Positions 34,505-46,690 of a stretch of DNA of 64,000 nucleotides are shown here, piece after piece (the stretch's first letter is position 1; each line of letters begins with the position of its first letter). Location of the stretch: NCBI RefSeq assembly GCF_958450345.1, contig NC_088784.1:41478278-41542277 (forward strand). Direction: 5' to 3'. This DNA comes from Calliphora vicina. Lineage: Eukaryota > Arthropoda > Insecta > Diptera > Calliphoridae. Below the pieces are notes generated by a model. The model saw only the letters and a program-made list of their open reading frames with translations. It was not told the DNA's origin and searched no databases. The position numbers and the translations under genes were made by a program.

Positions 34505-34887
34505 TAGGGTTGCCAGTATTGTTTTTAGTCAAAGAGTGACAACTTTCAAAATAGGTGGAAAATGGCGGGATTTTCAAAATCTACGCGGGACGAAAAATTG
34601 AAAACTTTTTCACAAAATCCAGATTTTTTACAAAAAGCTAATGAATTCATCTCCTTGGATTGCATGCGTTGCATTTACTTTATAATAATAATACTTTAGC
34701 CGACCGAAAGATATTCAACATAAATGCTGTATATTTTTAATTTACTAATTACTAAATAATGATATCCAAATCATCTTGGTGTTAAGTTACTATTAGATGT
34801 GGAAAATTACGATTCCCGACCGAGACGCGATATTCAATGAATAAAAGCGAGACAATCTAGCGAAAATCGGCACATTTGGCAACACTA
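34505..34887. mobile_element. 383-bp hAT-like MITE
   Basis: Ends are TAGGGTTGCCAGTAT and, inverted, TAGTGTTGCCAAATG. Flanks ACATATAC and ACTCATAC agree at 6 of 8, a decayed 8-bp duplication. The interior includes GTGGAAAATTACGATTCCCG. Confidence 0.75.
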
Positions 34888-34941
34888 ACTCATACACACA
34901 GAGACTCAGGGATGCAGACAGCGACATACAGCAATACTATA

Positions 34942-35575
34942 CATAAATAACGTGACCGGAATTTCGAATAAAATCGACTTTGCCGAATCTTATATACCCT
35001 TCTCCAAATTATACTTCAAAATACAAATTTAAAATATTTTTAGGTAAAGAAATTTTTTTTCCAAATTTGTTTTTTTTTAAATTTTTTGTTAAAAATTTTT
35101 TTCCAATTGTTATTTTTAATTTAAATTTTTTTTTTTTTAAATTGAAAAATTTGTTTTTTTTTTAAATTTAAAAAAAATATTTTGTAAAAAAAAATTCGCG
35201 TTAAAATTTTGAAATATCTATCATTAGATATCCATATTGTCTATATTAATGACTTAGTAATCCAGATATAGGTCAAAGATCGAGGTTGTCCTGGTTTTTT
35301 CCTCACATCTCAGCCATTTGTGGACCGATTTTGCTGATTTTAAATAGGAAACTTCTCGAAAGCATGTCTGACAGAATTATTGAAGATTTGGATCTCGAAG
35401 ATATCTGCTGTCTTCAGAAAATTGATTTCAACAGACAGACGTACATGGCTTAATCGACTCCGCTATCTATAAGGATCCAGAATATATATTTTATAGGGTC
35501 GGAAAATTATATTGTGGAAATTACAAACGGAATGACAAACTTTTATATACCCTTCTCACGAAGGTGAAGGTTATA
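34942..35575 (+). mobile_element. TATTCGGC-type Helitron-like repeat
   Basis: Contains GCCGAATCTTATATACCCTT, long A/T homopolymer blocks, GATTTCAACAGACAGACG and the end hairpin region ACCCTTCTCACGAAGGTGAA. The AACAAGTAAG end is lost. The plus-strand frame at 34980-35165 is only this AT tract. Confidence 0.7.
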
Positions 35576-38500
35576 AAAACGCAAAACTCTAAATTTGTCG
35601 GACACTATATTCAACAACAAAAAAAATTTAAGATAGTATTTGGAAACTTACTACAATTTTTATGTAAATATAATAAAATATACACAGTTGAAAGCACTCC
35701 TTTCCAATACAGTTAAGGAATTCAAAATATGCGGGGAAATAACTTAGTTACGCATTAACACATTGTTATTATTAAAAAGGTGGTAATTTTAAAATGTTTA
35801 AATATTTCGTGTACTCTTTATCATAAAGCGAAATTTGATATTTAAATATAATCTTATCAAAAGCGTGATATATGGTCACGTTAAGTATAAGTGTCAAAAA
35901 CAGGGTTTGGATTTAATATGAAAATTGACCAGAGACATTTTAAAATATGTTTATAATGCTACAGCAACAATTAATCTAATATTCATAGCGACCTTACGAT
36001 TTGTTTCCAGTTATTTGAGCTCAAAGCTAAAATGATTGAAAATCATTTTCGTTTAAAATGTTCACATTCCTATATTTTCACCTGCAAGTTCGTTTCATAA
36101 CCAGCTACTGTCATGAACCCTGGTAGCTAACAAAAAATATTACAGAACATCCAGAGATTTTAAAGAATAATTTTAAGCTGATAATTTTGTTTTTTTTTTA
36201 ATTTTGGACAAGTTAAGCTTCCAATCTTAAACCATTTATCAAGTTTAATAAAGCTTCTGTAATGCATCAAAATGACAAAAAAACTACAGCTATTTATTTG
36301 TTATATTATAAATTTGACTCTATACTCGAAGCCTGATTTCAGCAACTTTCACAGCCAACCTAGTTGACATCCATGAGCAATGAGCAGACATTTTATAAAT
36401 TGAAAATCTATTTCAGAGATTAGATATTCTTTAGGCAGGAGAAATAAACGTGAGCTTTATTTCACCTTCGTTGAACAGCAGGTTACTGGCGAATCATCAT
36501 GGAGCAAAATGAATTTTTTTGGAAGAATACAATTTAATTAAGAAATATAAAAACCGAACAGAGAACGAAATGAAACATAAAAAAAACACAGCCTAATCCA
36601 CGTTAATTTATATGTGTGTTTTGGTTGATTTTATGTGAATACTCACACAAATACTACATACATAGATATTAAAATTTTACTTAAATGTTGAAAAGTAAAA
36701 CAGAAATGTTTTTATTCAGATAAAAAATATATTTCACTTTGCTCACATTCCATTGTAATATTTTCGTTTCAGTTTTATTTTTTTTTTTTTGGCAAAATTT
36801 CACATGCCGGTCATTAACACCAACAGGACGATGACCATATTTAGTAAAGTGGTTAGTCTGTCGTTCGGTTGGTGGCACATACCAACGTCCTGTCGCTGCT
36901 TAGCTCCTTGGCATAGAGACGAGAGGCAGGAATGGCTCGCACAACACAAAACAATAGAAATTTGACAGCAAAAAAATTAAACAAAAAATATATACATATA
37001 TTTCTAAAGCCAAAGTAAATGAAAGAAAAGAAAACAAAACAAGAAAAATGTTGAAATAATATTTGAGATAGTGAACGTTTTTAGACTTTAAATATAAAAA
37101 TAATCTCGGTCATACATACATATGTGTGTGATTTAAAGTATGACAAGATTTTTTTGTTATCGCTCCTACTTGTTTTGTTTTTGTGTTAATAAAACAAAAG
37201 CAAACGTTTTAATGAAAAGTAAACAGATCATGAACAGCTTTCTGAGCAACATAAAAGTACCAACACATAGGTCCAGAAGTAGACACCAATTCACAGCATA
37301 GACAAAAAAAAGGACACTTTCGACTGGCCACAGGTCTTGCTTAAAAATCTATTCGAATTCCTGCAGCTCGTGGCATGAATACAGTTTGAGTAACAAATGG
37401 ACGAAATTAAAAAAATACAATTTTAACGCCACTTTACAACATCTAACTAACTAATATGGTTGCTGCAGCTCGGTCTGCGGGTGATGCTAGTACTAGAGCT
37501 GTGTCACTGCTCTATTACATACACAAAACACCTCTAACATCATTTATACGATTAGAGAACTGTGATAGCCATTGTGCAACACTTTAGTGGAAGGAATGAG
37601 TTTTGTAAGGTTCCTTTTTTTCAGACATTTGTTTTAATGGGGAGCAAACAGTAGATTTTATATAAATGTTTGCTGTGAATTCCTTTCGATTGTTTTCCTG
37701 CAGCTTCTTTTTTTAACAGTTTTACTGCTTTTCTCTTTACTTTTGATAAGCATCATATTTCAATGGATGTCTGTCTGTCTGCATTTCAGTCTAACTGTTG
37801 GTTTTGTCTTTATAACTGTTCGCTTGTCGTTGTAGTAAAGTAGAATCTCATTGTTCTAATTTGCACAAATACAGAAACACTTGCAGACAGATATATCTAT
37901 CTGATACTTACATATATTAGATACATATATGAATACATATACATATGTCGAATCAGAGACAGTCTCCATTATTTGCTTAAGGTCGCTTGAAATCACTGGC
38001 ATTATTTAAAAACATATATGTAGTTTTCTTTTTAACATTAGGATTCTCTTTATCATATAGTTTTTGATGCAACATCCTTTAAACAAATTTGCATCACTAT
38101 AGCCAGCACGATATTTAGTTCAATAGCTGTATGTACTTATGTTTATGTGTAAGTATATTTAAATGTTTGTCGTACGTACAATAATGGACGTTAGTTTTTG
38201 CAACCCGCATTTCCTTCTCATTTTATTTGATTATTATTTTGCTGCTACTGCTGCTGTTGTTGCTGGCATCACATTTTTTGCCTCCACTGTGTTTATCCTT
38301 CCTCATTTTTTTTATCATTTAACAATTTCAATACACTCTGTAGAAACTTTAATTGTATTTGAAATTGTGAGAATCAGTGCAAAGCAATCAAGCAAAGAAC
38401 TCTTCTCCTCTATACAAGTCCTTTTTTCAATTTGTTCTCGTTTTTCTCCCCCTCTTTTTTCTCGTTTTCGTTCTTGTTTTGTTTTTATAATCATGCTTAA

Positions 38501-39186
38501 TTGCATTAGGGGTATTACAGACATATTTACAAATGGACAACATTTATATTCTCACATATTCTTAAACATGGCACATTGTGGGTGTAGGTGTGTGTGTAGG
38601 ATTGTGAGCTCGTGTCCATGTGTATGGAAGTGTTTTTATCGCTAGGGTTTCCTTATGCAAAATCTATTGATTCAAAAAATAATTTAAAAAAATTTTTAAA
38701 ATTAAATTTAGAGTTGTATGAATGACATACTGAGCAGATATGGAGATGTAATATTGTTATGTGCGTTCACTAACAGGTTGGCAGGCAGACCAGGTACTAA
38801 CTTTTGAACTCAACATTTTGCTGATTTCAAAGAAAGGCCATAGTTGAAAACTTATAAAACTATTCTTCCTGCAAGACATAACTGATGTTCCGAAATTTTA
38901 AGGATAGCTTGAAAATTTAATATATTTTGTTCCAATAGTTTATTTAAGGCTAGATCTCATTTTTTTAATTCTTAAAACTAAAGTAAAAGGGAATACTTTA
39001 TTGTTGTAGATTTGAAAAATATGTTTCACACTGATACTATTAAATTATCCTAAAATATTAAATTAAAAAATTATTATTTTTAACATTTTTTAAACCGCGA
39101 AAACTTTTTCACCAAATTAATTCACTCCAACTATTACGTTTGTGCTATGAAAAAAATCAAACAAAAATTTACTCAAATTTAAAAAA
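35576..39186. other. No gene seen
   Basis: Intron sequence with GC-richer patches at 36800-36950 and 37320-37510 that hold no supported frame. ATACATATG repeats lie at 37920-37950. Confidence 0.55.
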
Positions 39187-39952
39187 AAAAACAAGTAAGA
39201 GAGCTATATTCAGCTGTGTCGAATCGTATATACCCTTCACCAAATTATACTTTAAAATACAAATTTTAAATATTTTTAGATAAAAAAAAAGTATTTTTTT
39301 TTCAAAGCTGTTTTTTTATTTTTTGAAAAAAAAAAAAAATTCGAATTGTTATTTTAAATGTTTTTTTTTTAAATTAAATTTTAAAAAAAAAATTTTCTTT
39401 TGGTGAAAAAAAAATCATTGTATGTCTAACTACTATGGTTTTCACCAAATTATACTTCAAAATACAAATTTTAAATATTTTTAGGTAAACAAAATTTTTT
39501 TTTCCAATGTTTTTTTTAATTTTTTGGAAAAACGAATTTTTCGAATTGTTATTTTAAATGTTTTTTTTTTTGGTGAACAAAAAATCATTGTAGTTCCAAC
39601 TTAATATGGTATTTGAAAGGTTGCGAAGTTCTTTGAAATATCTATCATTAGATATCCATATTGTCTATATTAAAGTCTTAGTAATCCAGATATAGGTCAA
39701 AAATAGGTGTATACCGGTTTTGCTGATTTTAAATAGGAAACTTCTCGAAAGCATGTCTGAAAGAATTATTGAAGATTTGGATCCCGAAGATATCTGGGGT
39801 CTTCAGAAAATATAGTTCAACAGACAGACATGGCTTAATCGACTCCCCTATCTATAAGAATCCAGAATATATATACTTTGTAGGGTCGGAAAATTATATT
39901 GTGGAAATTACAAACGGAATGACAAACCCTTCTCACGAAGGTGAAGGGTATA
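39187..39952 (+). mobile_element. TATTCGGC-type Helitron-like repeat, with internal duplication
   Basis: Begins AACAAGTAAGAGAGCTATAT and ends CCCTTCTCACGAAGGTGAAG then GGTATAA. The AT-rich block CCAAATTATACTTCAAAATA is present twice (39240 and 39448), so part of the 5' half is duplicated. Confidence 0.75.
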
Positions 39953-40082
39953 AACATTTTGCCCATATGTATCTATTTAACAACTTATATTCTCAAATAT
40001 CCGCTTTCTCATAACATGATTTTCATAATATTTTCTTCCACGTTACGATCCTTGAAATTCTGCTTCTTGGTACAAAATAACA

Positions 40083-40640
40083 TCCCGGCAGTTCTAGGAG
40101 ACTGTCACGAACTAGTGATTTTACCCATCATTTAGGGTGGGAACTAGTTGCTTCAATAGTTACTGGCCAGGTATTTTAACACGTGCATGTCCTAAGCATT
40201 TTCCCCTTTTATTTTTTATATCATAGACAGTCTAATAAAGGATTGCTTGTAAATAAACCTTCCTCCGACAACTCTCCAATGGATTGCTTTCTAAAGTGCA
40301 GTACAAAATAAACGTTTAAAGTGACTTTACTAAGAGACACTAAAGTGACTATCGACTTCATGCTAGATTACTTGGGATGTATAAAATAACCAATTGTCTT
40401 CTCTCTGCATTACAAAGACCACATACGTATCAAATGACCAAAATATGGGATACTTAAGCAAAAATAAAAATAAACTGTATGAGAATTTAAAGTGACTACA
40501 CTCCAGATTACTTAGAGACACTTAAGTGACAAATATTTTCTCGCTAGTTTACTTGGGATGTATAAAGTAACCAATTGTCTTCTCTCTGCCCTACAAAGAG
40601 CACATACATGTCAAATGACCAAAATATATAAATTGGAGTC
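40083..40640 (+). repeat. Repeat family with internal ~175-bp tandem duplication
   Basis: The phrase TTACTTGGGATGTATAAA.TAACCAATTGTCTTCTCTCTG occurs at 40369 and 40549, each after TTAAAGTGACT and before CAAATGACCAAAATAT. The first part carries CAGTTCTAGGAGACTGTCAC and TCATTTAGGGTG. Confidence 0.8.
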
Positions 40641-42299
40641 TGCCAATTCAAGGCATTTCTGACAATTACTGTCTTTAAGGAAAACATTGACTACTTGCTT
40701 AACTGCTGGATTTATTTTAATCAAGTTAATCTCATTTCTGTTCAATAATTTTTTTAAGTTTTGTTATAAAAAATAACCATAATCGAAACCCCTAACTTAC
40801 AACCACACAAGCATTTATATATTTATTGTATTCCTACAATACTAACTTAGTGTATATAGAGAGTGGTAGTTTGGAACATATGCTCTATATTTGCACATAC
40901 GACCGAGCGACCATTCACTATGTACCCGTAAGTCCGAACTAAGTGGAATACTCCAGCAATAATTTATTATGGATGAACGAGGCATTTATCAGTATGTCTG
41001 CATACAAATGTCCGGAGTTTGACTTGAATTACGTAATGAATTAAATTAGATTAAACTAAATTAAAGCAGCAGAATAATGTTAAACAATCGATATCAATTC
41101 TATAAGTATGTAGTTTAAGTTGTTCTTGTATTTATGTTGTTTAATTCATTTAAAAAGAAATACGGACAAAAAATATTATCATCATTTTCTATTCTTATTT
41201 TAATTAAATTTCATATTTTTTAGATTTCATTTGATTCAATTATATGCTGGCAAAAATGAAACGAGAAACACAAAAAAAAAACAAAAAAACATTATGGAAA
41301 TTTATTCTTTTATAATTATTTTTGTTCTTTTTTCTTTTAAATTCTCAATTCCAGTAATGAGTTAAGTGGTATAGACAGACAGACGGACAGACAGACAGAC
41401 ACAACAGACAGATAAACAGAGAAGAGATTCACAAATGGACCAAACAGCTACACCGCCACAAAAGTAAGAAATAGAGTTCCTTTCTCAGTATTTGGATGGT
41501 TTCACAAATGCTTTAATGCTGTAGAAAATTATGCATAAAATGACTGCTGTTGCAGCTTGTGTTGCATATTGTTGTTGATGGGGGGTGTGCTGTGAGTGGA
41601 AGTGGGAGTGTGGGGCTGGTTGTATGTTAGTTGTGATGTGGCTGCATACTTTTCAAAGCCTTGTTTCAGCAGCTGACGAATAATTGATATTTAAAATAAA
41701 GTATAAAAAAATAAACGAACACTGATATAGAATAATAATAAACTATGTAAATTAAATAAAATTTAATTATTTATATGGGAAAATATTTGCAAAAAAAAAT
41801 CAAAATTGATTAAATAAATTTAATGGCATAAATAAAAATAAAAAAAAAACTTGAACATTTAGTCTGCATCAAAATTAATTAACTGCTGCTGTTGCTTTAT
41901 TTAAATTGTATTAAATGGTTAACAACTTTTCATAAAAGTTTTAAATTGCTAGCGAAAATTGAAAAGATTATTCGTGACAATAGGAGGCAAAATTGTGTAA
42001 TTGCTGCTGTACGCAAATTTACATTAAAATAAATAACTCCAATAAATGAAGGAAAATCTTTATGATTTCCAGTTCATTATTATAGGTATTTATATTTTAA
42101 TTTAATTTATGAATTTATCTTTAAACAAATTAAAGTTAGGTAATTACGGGGAAACAAACTCTCCGTGAAATGTGTGTCAATTGTGTAAATCGCTCTAGTT
42201 TCGCGTGTACCTTGTGAAAAGAAAATATAGCACTGAACTAAATGTGGCATATTATTTATAATTTTTAATCCTATTTTGTGACCAATATCTAACGGAAAA
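40641..42299. other. No gene seen
   Basis: AT-rich intron sequence; a GTGGGAGTGTGGGGCTGG-type G-rich patch lies at 41575-41650. Confidence 0.5.
41374..41422. repeat. (GACA)n microsatellite
   Basis: AGACAGACAGACGGACAGAC and onward; interrupted copies to about 41420. Confidence 0.9.
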
Positions 42300-42860
42300 A
42301 TATTTGTATTTCTAAAACTAAAATTTTGTGAAAAATGAGCGAATTCAATTAATTGTGAATAAATTCGAAAAAAATCCATAACTTTTTATTATCAATACTT
42401 CATTTTATTCTTCGATTTTTCATTATTTTTTTAAAACAAAATAAAAATACTAGAAACTACTGAGCCGATTGAATCGCAATATATATGTGAAAATTTGTAC
42501 ATACCATGGTCAAAATGTTTTCAAAATTCCATCAATCGAAAGAAGAACATTACCCAAACAATTTTATGTATATGCAACAAAAAACTAAAATTTTGTAAAA
42601 ATAAGCCAATTCACTTAATTGTGAACAAATTCGAAACGAATACTTCGATTTTTAAGATCGATATCTCATTTTGTTGGTATTATATGTGACTTTACGATAA
42701 AGCAACAAACAGTTTCTTAGGTTTTCGATTTTTCATGAGTTTTTTAAAACAAAAGAAATTTGATATTTCCATGTAAAAAATATTTTTTTTCTTCAATTTG
42801 TTATTATAACTCTGAAACTACTGAGTGGATGAAAACGCAATATATAAACGTTATGTAAAC
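42300..42860. repeat. Tandem duplication of about 275 bp
   Basis: ACTAAAATTTTGTGAAAAATGAG..AATTGTGAATAAATTCGAA is repeated at 42585, and CTACTGAG(C/T)(C/G)GAT..CGCAATATAT recurs at 42456 and 42815. Confidence 0.65.
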
Positions 42861-43733
42861 TCAAATTTTCCTAAGTTTAATTTAATAATATCGGAGTAAC
42901 TGTTTTTGAGTTATCACAATTTTACTTAAACATTTTTTAAAAAACTTCTCCATAGAATTTAAAATTTGGACCATATTTGTACTACTTGAACCACAATACA
43001 TCAAAATTGTGTAGTGCTTTAAAAAGCCTCTAAAATTTTGTCGATTTTGTTGCCCTGTGTAATCGATTTTAAATTTGAATATTACAGGCATTTTGAATTT
43101 GGTCGTTTTGTAGTGAAAAATCCACATACAATTTTAAGCTACTAGAAATGCACAATATTTAAAGTCAGAGACACGACCGAAAAAGAATTTTAAAATTTTT
43201 TGTAACAAGTTTACAAATAATTTTTGCCTGTTTTCCACTAAAAAATTTCTGAATTAGGCCCTTAATTATTTTACTAAACTCATATAGAGGTTATTCCAAC
43301 ATTTAATATGTTTCCAATTTCCTTCGAAGGTTCTTTCAAATTTAACTTATTTTATGTCGAAATTCCGGTTTTATACATATAAAATCCATTTTAGTCTATT
43401 TTTTCGGACCAATCTAATTACTTCCAGAGAGTGCTTCTAATATCCCGCTTACATTAATACCATTTGCCCACCAAATCTCTCGTTAGAGAGCAAATAATTT
43501 TATTTTTGCAATATCATTAGTGTGCAAACAAATCTTATGGGACACAGAAAAAATGTTTGAAAATCATTTGTGAAATCAGTTAATGTAATTTGTTTTTACT
43601 TTTTTATAAGTTACAAGGATAAATATTCATTTAAAGTCTCAGTAGTATCTCAGGATGATAATTTAAAAATAATCCAATATTTCCTTAAAAAAATATTCGT
43701 TTTTGGGTTGAAATTAAATGAATGAAGCTAGAC
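42861..43733. other. No gene seen
   Basis: AT-rich sequence; no repeat recognised with confidence. Confidence 0.5.
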
Positions 43734-43985
43734 TAAAGGTAGTGTCACACATGACAAATACTTGACGAAAAAGATGTAACCACTAAATAAAATACATTTT
43801 AATTATTTTATTTATTTAAAAATCTTATTTTACTTAGGTTGATTCAAAACAAAAAAAATTAGTTTTATTTGATGCTGTTTGATCTTACAAAACACTTGTA
43901 AGAGTAAACACGTCAAACAAATTTGTGGCAAAAAAGTGGTTACGCTTTTTTGAGCAAATATTTGCCATGTGTGCCCCTACCTTAA
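43734..43985. mobile_element. MITE, AAGGTAGGGTCACACATG family, copy 2
   Basis: Same orientation as the copy at 14246 and alike throughout. Ends are AAAGGTAGTGTCACACATGA and the inverted AAGGTAGGGGCACACATGG. Confidence 0.88.
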
Positions 43986-44029
43986 GAATGAAGCAAAGTT
44001 AGTACTCAATTTTATTTGGCTAACCCAAA

Positions 44030-44148
44030 TTAACACGAAGTCTGGTTATGTGTTAACTACTTAATAGCCACACTGTCGGTTAAAATTAATTTTGTATGAA
44101 AACTGTCAGTATAACTATTAGTTAACACATAACCAGACTTCGTATTAA
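44030..44148. mobile_element. Intact 119-bp TTAA-flanked MITE
   Basis: Begins TTAACACGAAGTCTGGTTAT and ends with the inverted sequence to TTAA; the TIR is about 30 bp around a short centre containing GTCGGTTAAAATTAATTTTG. It is the uninterrupted partner of the copy split at 8812/9436. TTAA at both ends fits piggyBac- or Kolobok-type insertion, not proven. Confidence 0.85.
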
Positions 44149-45104
44149 TGGTGGTAAGATAAATAATTGTACAAACAAAATCTTAATTTGCATTAAAAGT
44201 GGACTTTTTGCTCACTAAGCTAACGATATGATTTTAATACTTATTTTTAGGCTGTTGTAAAAATGTTTATTATACAAATTATACACTTGAGTCTACTAAA
44301 TCATACCTCATACATCGAATACTATTTCTTTGCATTTGTACAGAAATATTGTACCTATTATATTTAATTTTTAGTGCGTCAGCATTAATATTCTACAATA
44401 AATCTTGAAAAAAAAACATAATTTTATGAAATCCATTATGTCACAGACAGGTATTTATGTCAGCCTGGAATTATTAATAGAGAATAATGTGCTAAAACGT
44501 TTAAATGATTACCTGAAACCACGAAAAACAAACCTAACCTAACAAAAACCAAATCATTACAGTTTTTTTATTATAATTTTTATTATATTATTTTATGCTC
44601 TTGTTTTAAACAGATTCCTGCCACCGTAAAAGTTGTGTGTGTAAAAGAATGAAATTCATGGCATGAGATGCATTTTCACTTAGTGTTGGTCCGCAATAAA
44701 TAAACAACTTTAATAAAACAACAACTAAAATTATACAAGCCGAGTATTTATGTATATAAATGTTTGTAGAGATGAGTATTTTTGGAAGCGAAACAATTTG
44801 AGCGAACACCAACAAAAAACAGACAAAATAATGCCTAAGAGATAGATTACACATACATATGTATGTACATTATATGTACAGCATGCCACACAGTATTAAC
44901 ATACCAACAAATGACATCCTTACATGGTTGCATGCAACATATACACACACAAACATTCATACATACAATAAATAGATTTGTAGCTGCAAAACTTTTTACT
45001 AACATGTAAAACGTGTGTTTTTTTGATTGCCAGGTCTGCGATTTTCATGGAAATTTCAGTAAACCAAAATCAATTTTGACCAATGTTTCTTTATGCCGAT
45101 GCTC
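44149..45104. other. No gene seen
   Basis: AT-rich; short TATGTACAT-type patches at 44850-44880. Confidence 0.5.
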
Positions 45105-45275
45105 TTGAAATTCCTCCATATCTGGAAAGATTAATGGGCTACTTCTTATTTTAAAATTTCAAGTGGGCGTGGCACTTCCCATACAAATTATATAGTTATT
45201 ATGGAGTAGCTGGTGAACTTTAATTGTGAAAGATGCAAAACTTCACTGGAGTGACTGTTGTAACATTGTGGATTA
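45105..45275 (-). repeat. Reverse copy of the TATGGGAGGTGCCACGCCC family
   Basis: AAGTGGGCGTGGCACTTCCC..TTTAATTGTGAAAGATGCAA matches 55900-55985 in reverse. Confidence 0.7.
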
Positions 45276-45589
45276 GTTTTAGTTACATAATTTCGAATAT
45301 TTAGAGTACTATAAGTTTAAAGTATTTAAACCTTGTATGAATCAATTTCTGATTACTGTAAGGACTTAAACTAAAAATGGTCTGGATGGAACAGCGCACA
45401 GTGGAAAATGTTGGTCATTTTCGGATCAAAATTCTGTAACCTTTGAATGAAGAGGATTTTTGTAAGATTTTTTTTCTTGAATATGTGGTACTTTAAGCTT
45501 TAATATGGATTTTTAATAATAAAAATCGAATTATTAAAAAAAGTTATGAACGGTTGAAAATATATTTTTTGAATTTTTTTTGGAGTTTT

Positions 45590-45690
45590 TGTATAAAAGT
45601 AATAGTACTCTAGTACCTCTAACTCACTTTTTTTTAAACCGATTTTAAAATTTTAAACTGTTATGGAGAGGCATCGAATTAGTCTTTCAT
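45590..45690 (-). repeat. Fragment related to the 24072 element
   Basis: TCTAGTACCTCTAACTCAC..AAACCGATTTTAAAATT is the reverse of 24790-24875. The neighbouring 45400-45590 may belong to it. Confidence 0.5.
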
Positions 45691-46404
45691 AAATGTCTTT
45701 ATATTTAATGAAATTATGTAATAATTTTTTTTATGTTGATAATTTTTTTTTTAAATTTCGGAGTTGCTCAACATTTTTGCATGCCATTTGTTTATAGGCA
45801 CAAAAAGGCAGCTAGTTTTCATATATCTTTTAGATAATAAGTTTAACTTTAATTCTATATTAAATTTAGATGGCGGCAAACGGCGCCAATAATTAAAATC
45901 CTAGTCGAAGTCGAAAAAACATTATATATTTTAAATGAATAAATTTCAAATCTACTAACAATATATACAAAACTCATTACAAAAATAGAATCTGGACAAG
46001 ATACCCTTTCCAACAAGGTATAACAATCCTAAAAAAATAATTACAAATATTAAAAATACGCCTTAAATCTCTAAAGTCGAAAGTAGTGTGTTCTGTCGTC
46101 ATTTTCGAATACTTCTGTTGACATAATAATTATAATTTCTGCAAATAATTATTGCTTGGTATCTTAAATTTACGATAGAACTTGTTTTATGGTTAATTTT
46201 AATTAGTTGCAAAAATCAAATATGAGATGCATTCACCTTATATAATACACTGTGCCATCTAAATATATGGTTAACTAAAATTGCGGGATTCTTTAAACTT
46301 TGTCTGAAAAACTTTTTAATAATTTAACGTAATTTGGCTGAAAATGTGTGGGTTATTATTAGTGAAAGCGGAACCTACCTCACATATAAAATAAATAAAA
46401 ATAT

Positions 46405-46600
46405 CTGCACCGAGAGAAAAATATAGTTGTACATATTTACCATAACCATTTCAACATTTTTACAAGTTTTTTAACAATATTATGGTCACTGTAATTATGT
46501 ATATGATTGAGTTAACCATAATAAAACATTATTGCAGTAATCATATATATGATTGTGGTAAATAAATATATGTTTATGGCAAGCATATTAACTGAGAAAT
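46405..46600. repeat. Degenerate inverted AT-rich repeat
   Basis: CATATTTACCATAACCATTT near its start and ATGATTGTGGTAAATAAATA near its end are partly inverted, with ATTATGGT/ACCATAAT between. Probably a decayed MITE; element type unknown. Confidence 0.4.
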
Positions 46601-46604
46601 TTAA

Positions 46605-46690
46605 GGTGGGTGTTAGACTAATATTTAGGGGTTACAAACATCAGAACAAACGCAATATACCCTCTCCAATATGGTGGCGTAGGGTATAAA
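46605..46690 (-). repeat. Fragment of the 15705-family repeat
   Basis: AAGGTGGGTGTTAGACTAAT..GCGTAGGGTATAAA is the reverse complement of that family's first 90 bp. Confidence 0.75.

Noticed and set aside
34980..35165. 61-codon Phe/Leu-rich frame
   Set aside because: It is the poly-A/T block of a Helitron-like repeat.
38163..38645. 160-codon open frame on the plus strand, the second longest in the window
   Set aside because: It is hydrophobic and rich in Phe, Ile, Ser and Cys from T-rich DNA, has no recognised domain and no splice context; chance openness in pyrimidine-rich sequence is enough to explain it.
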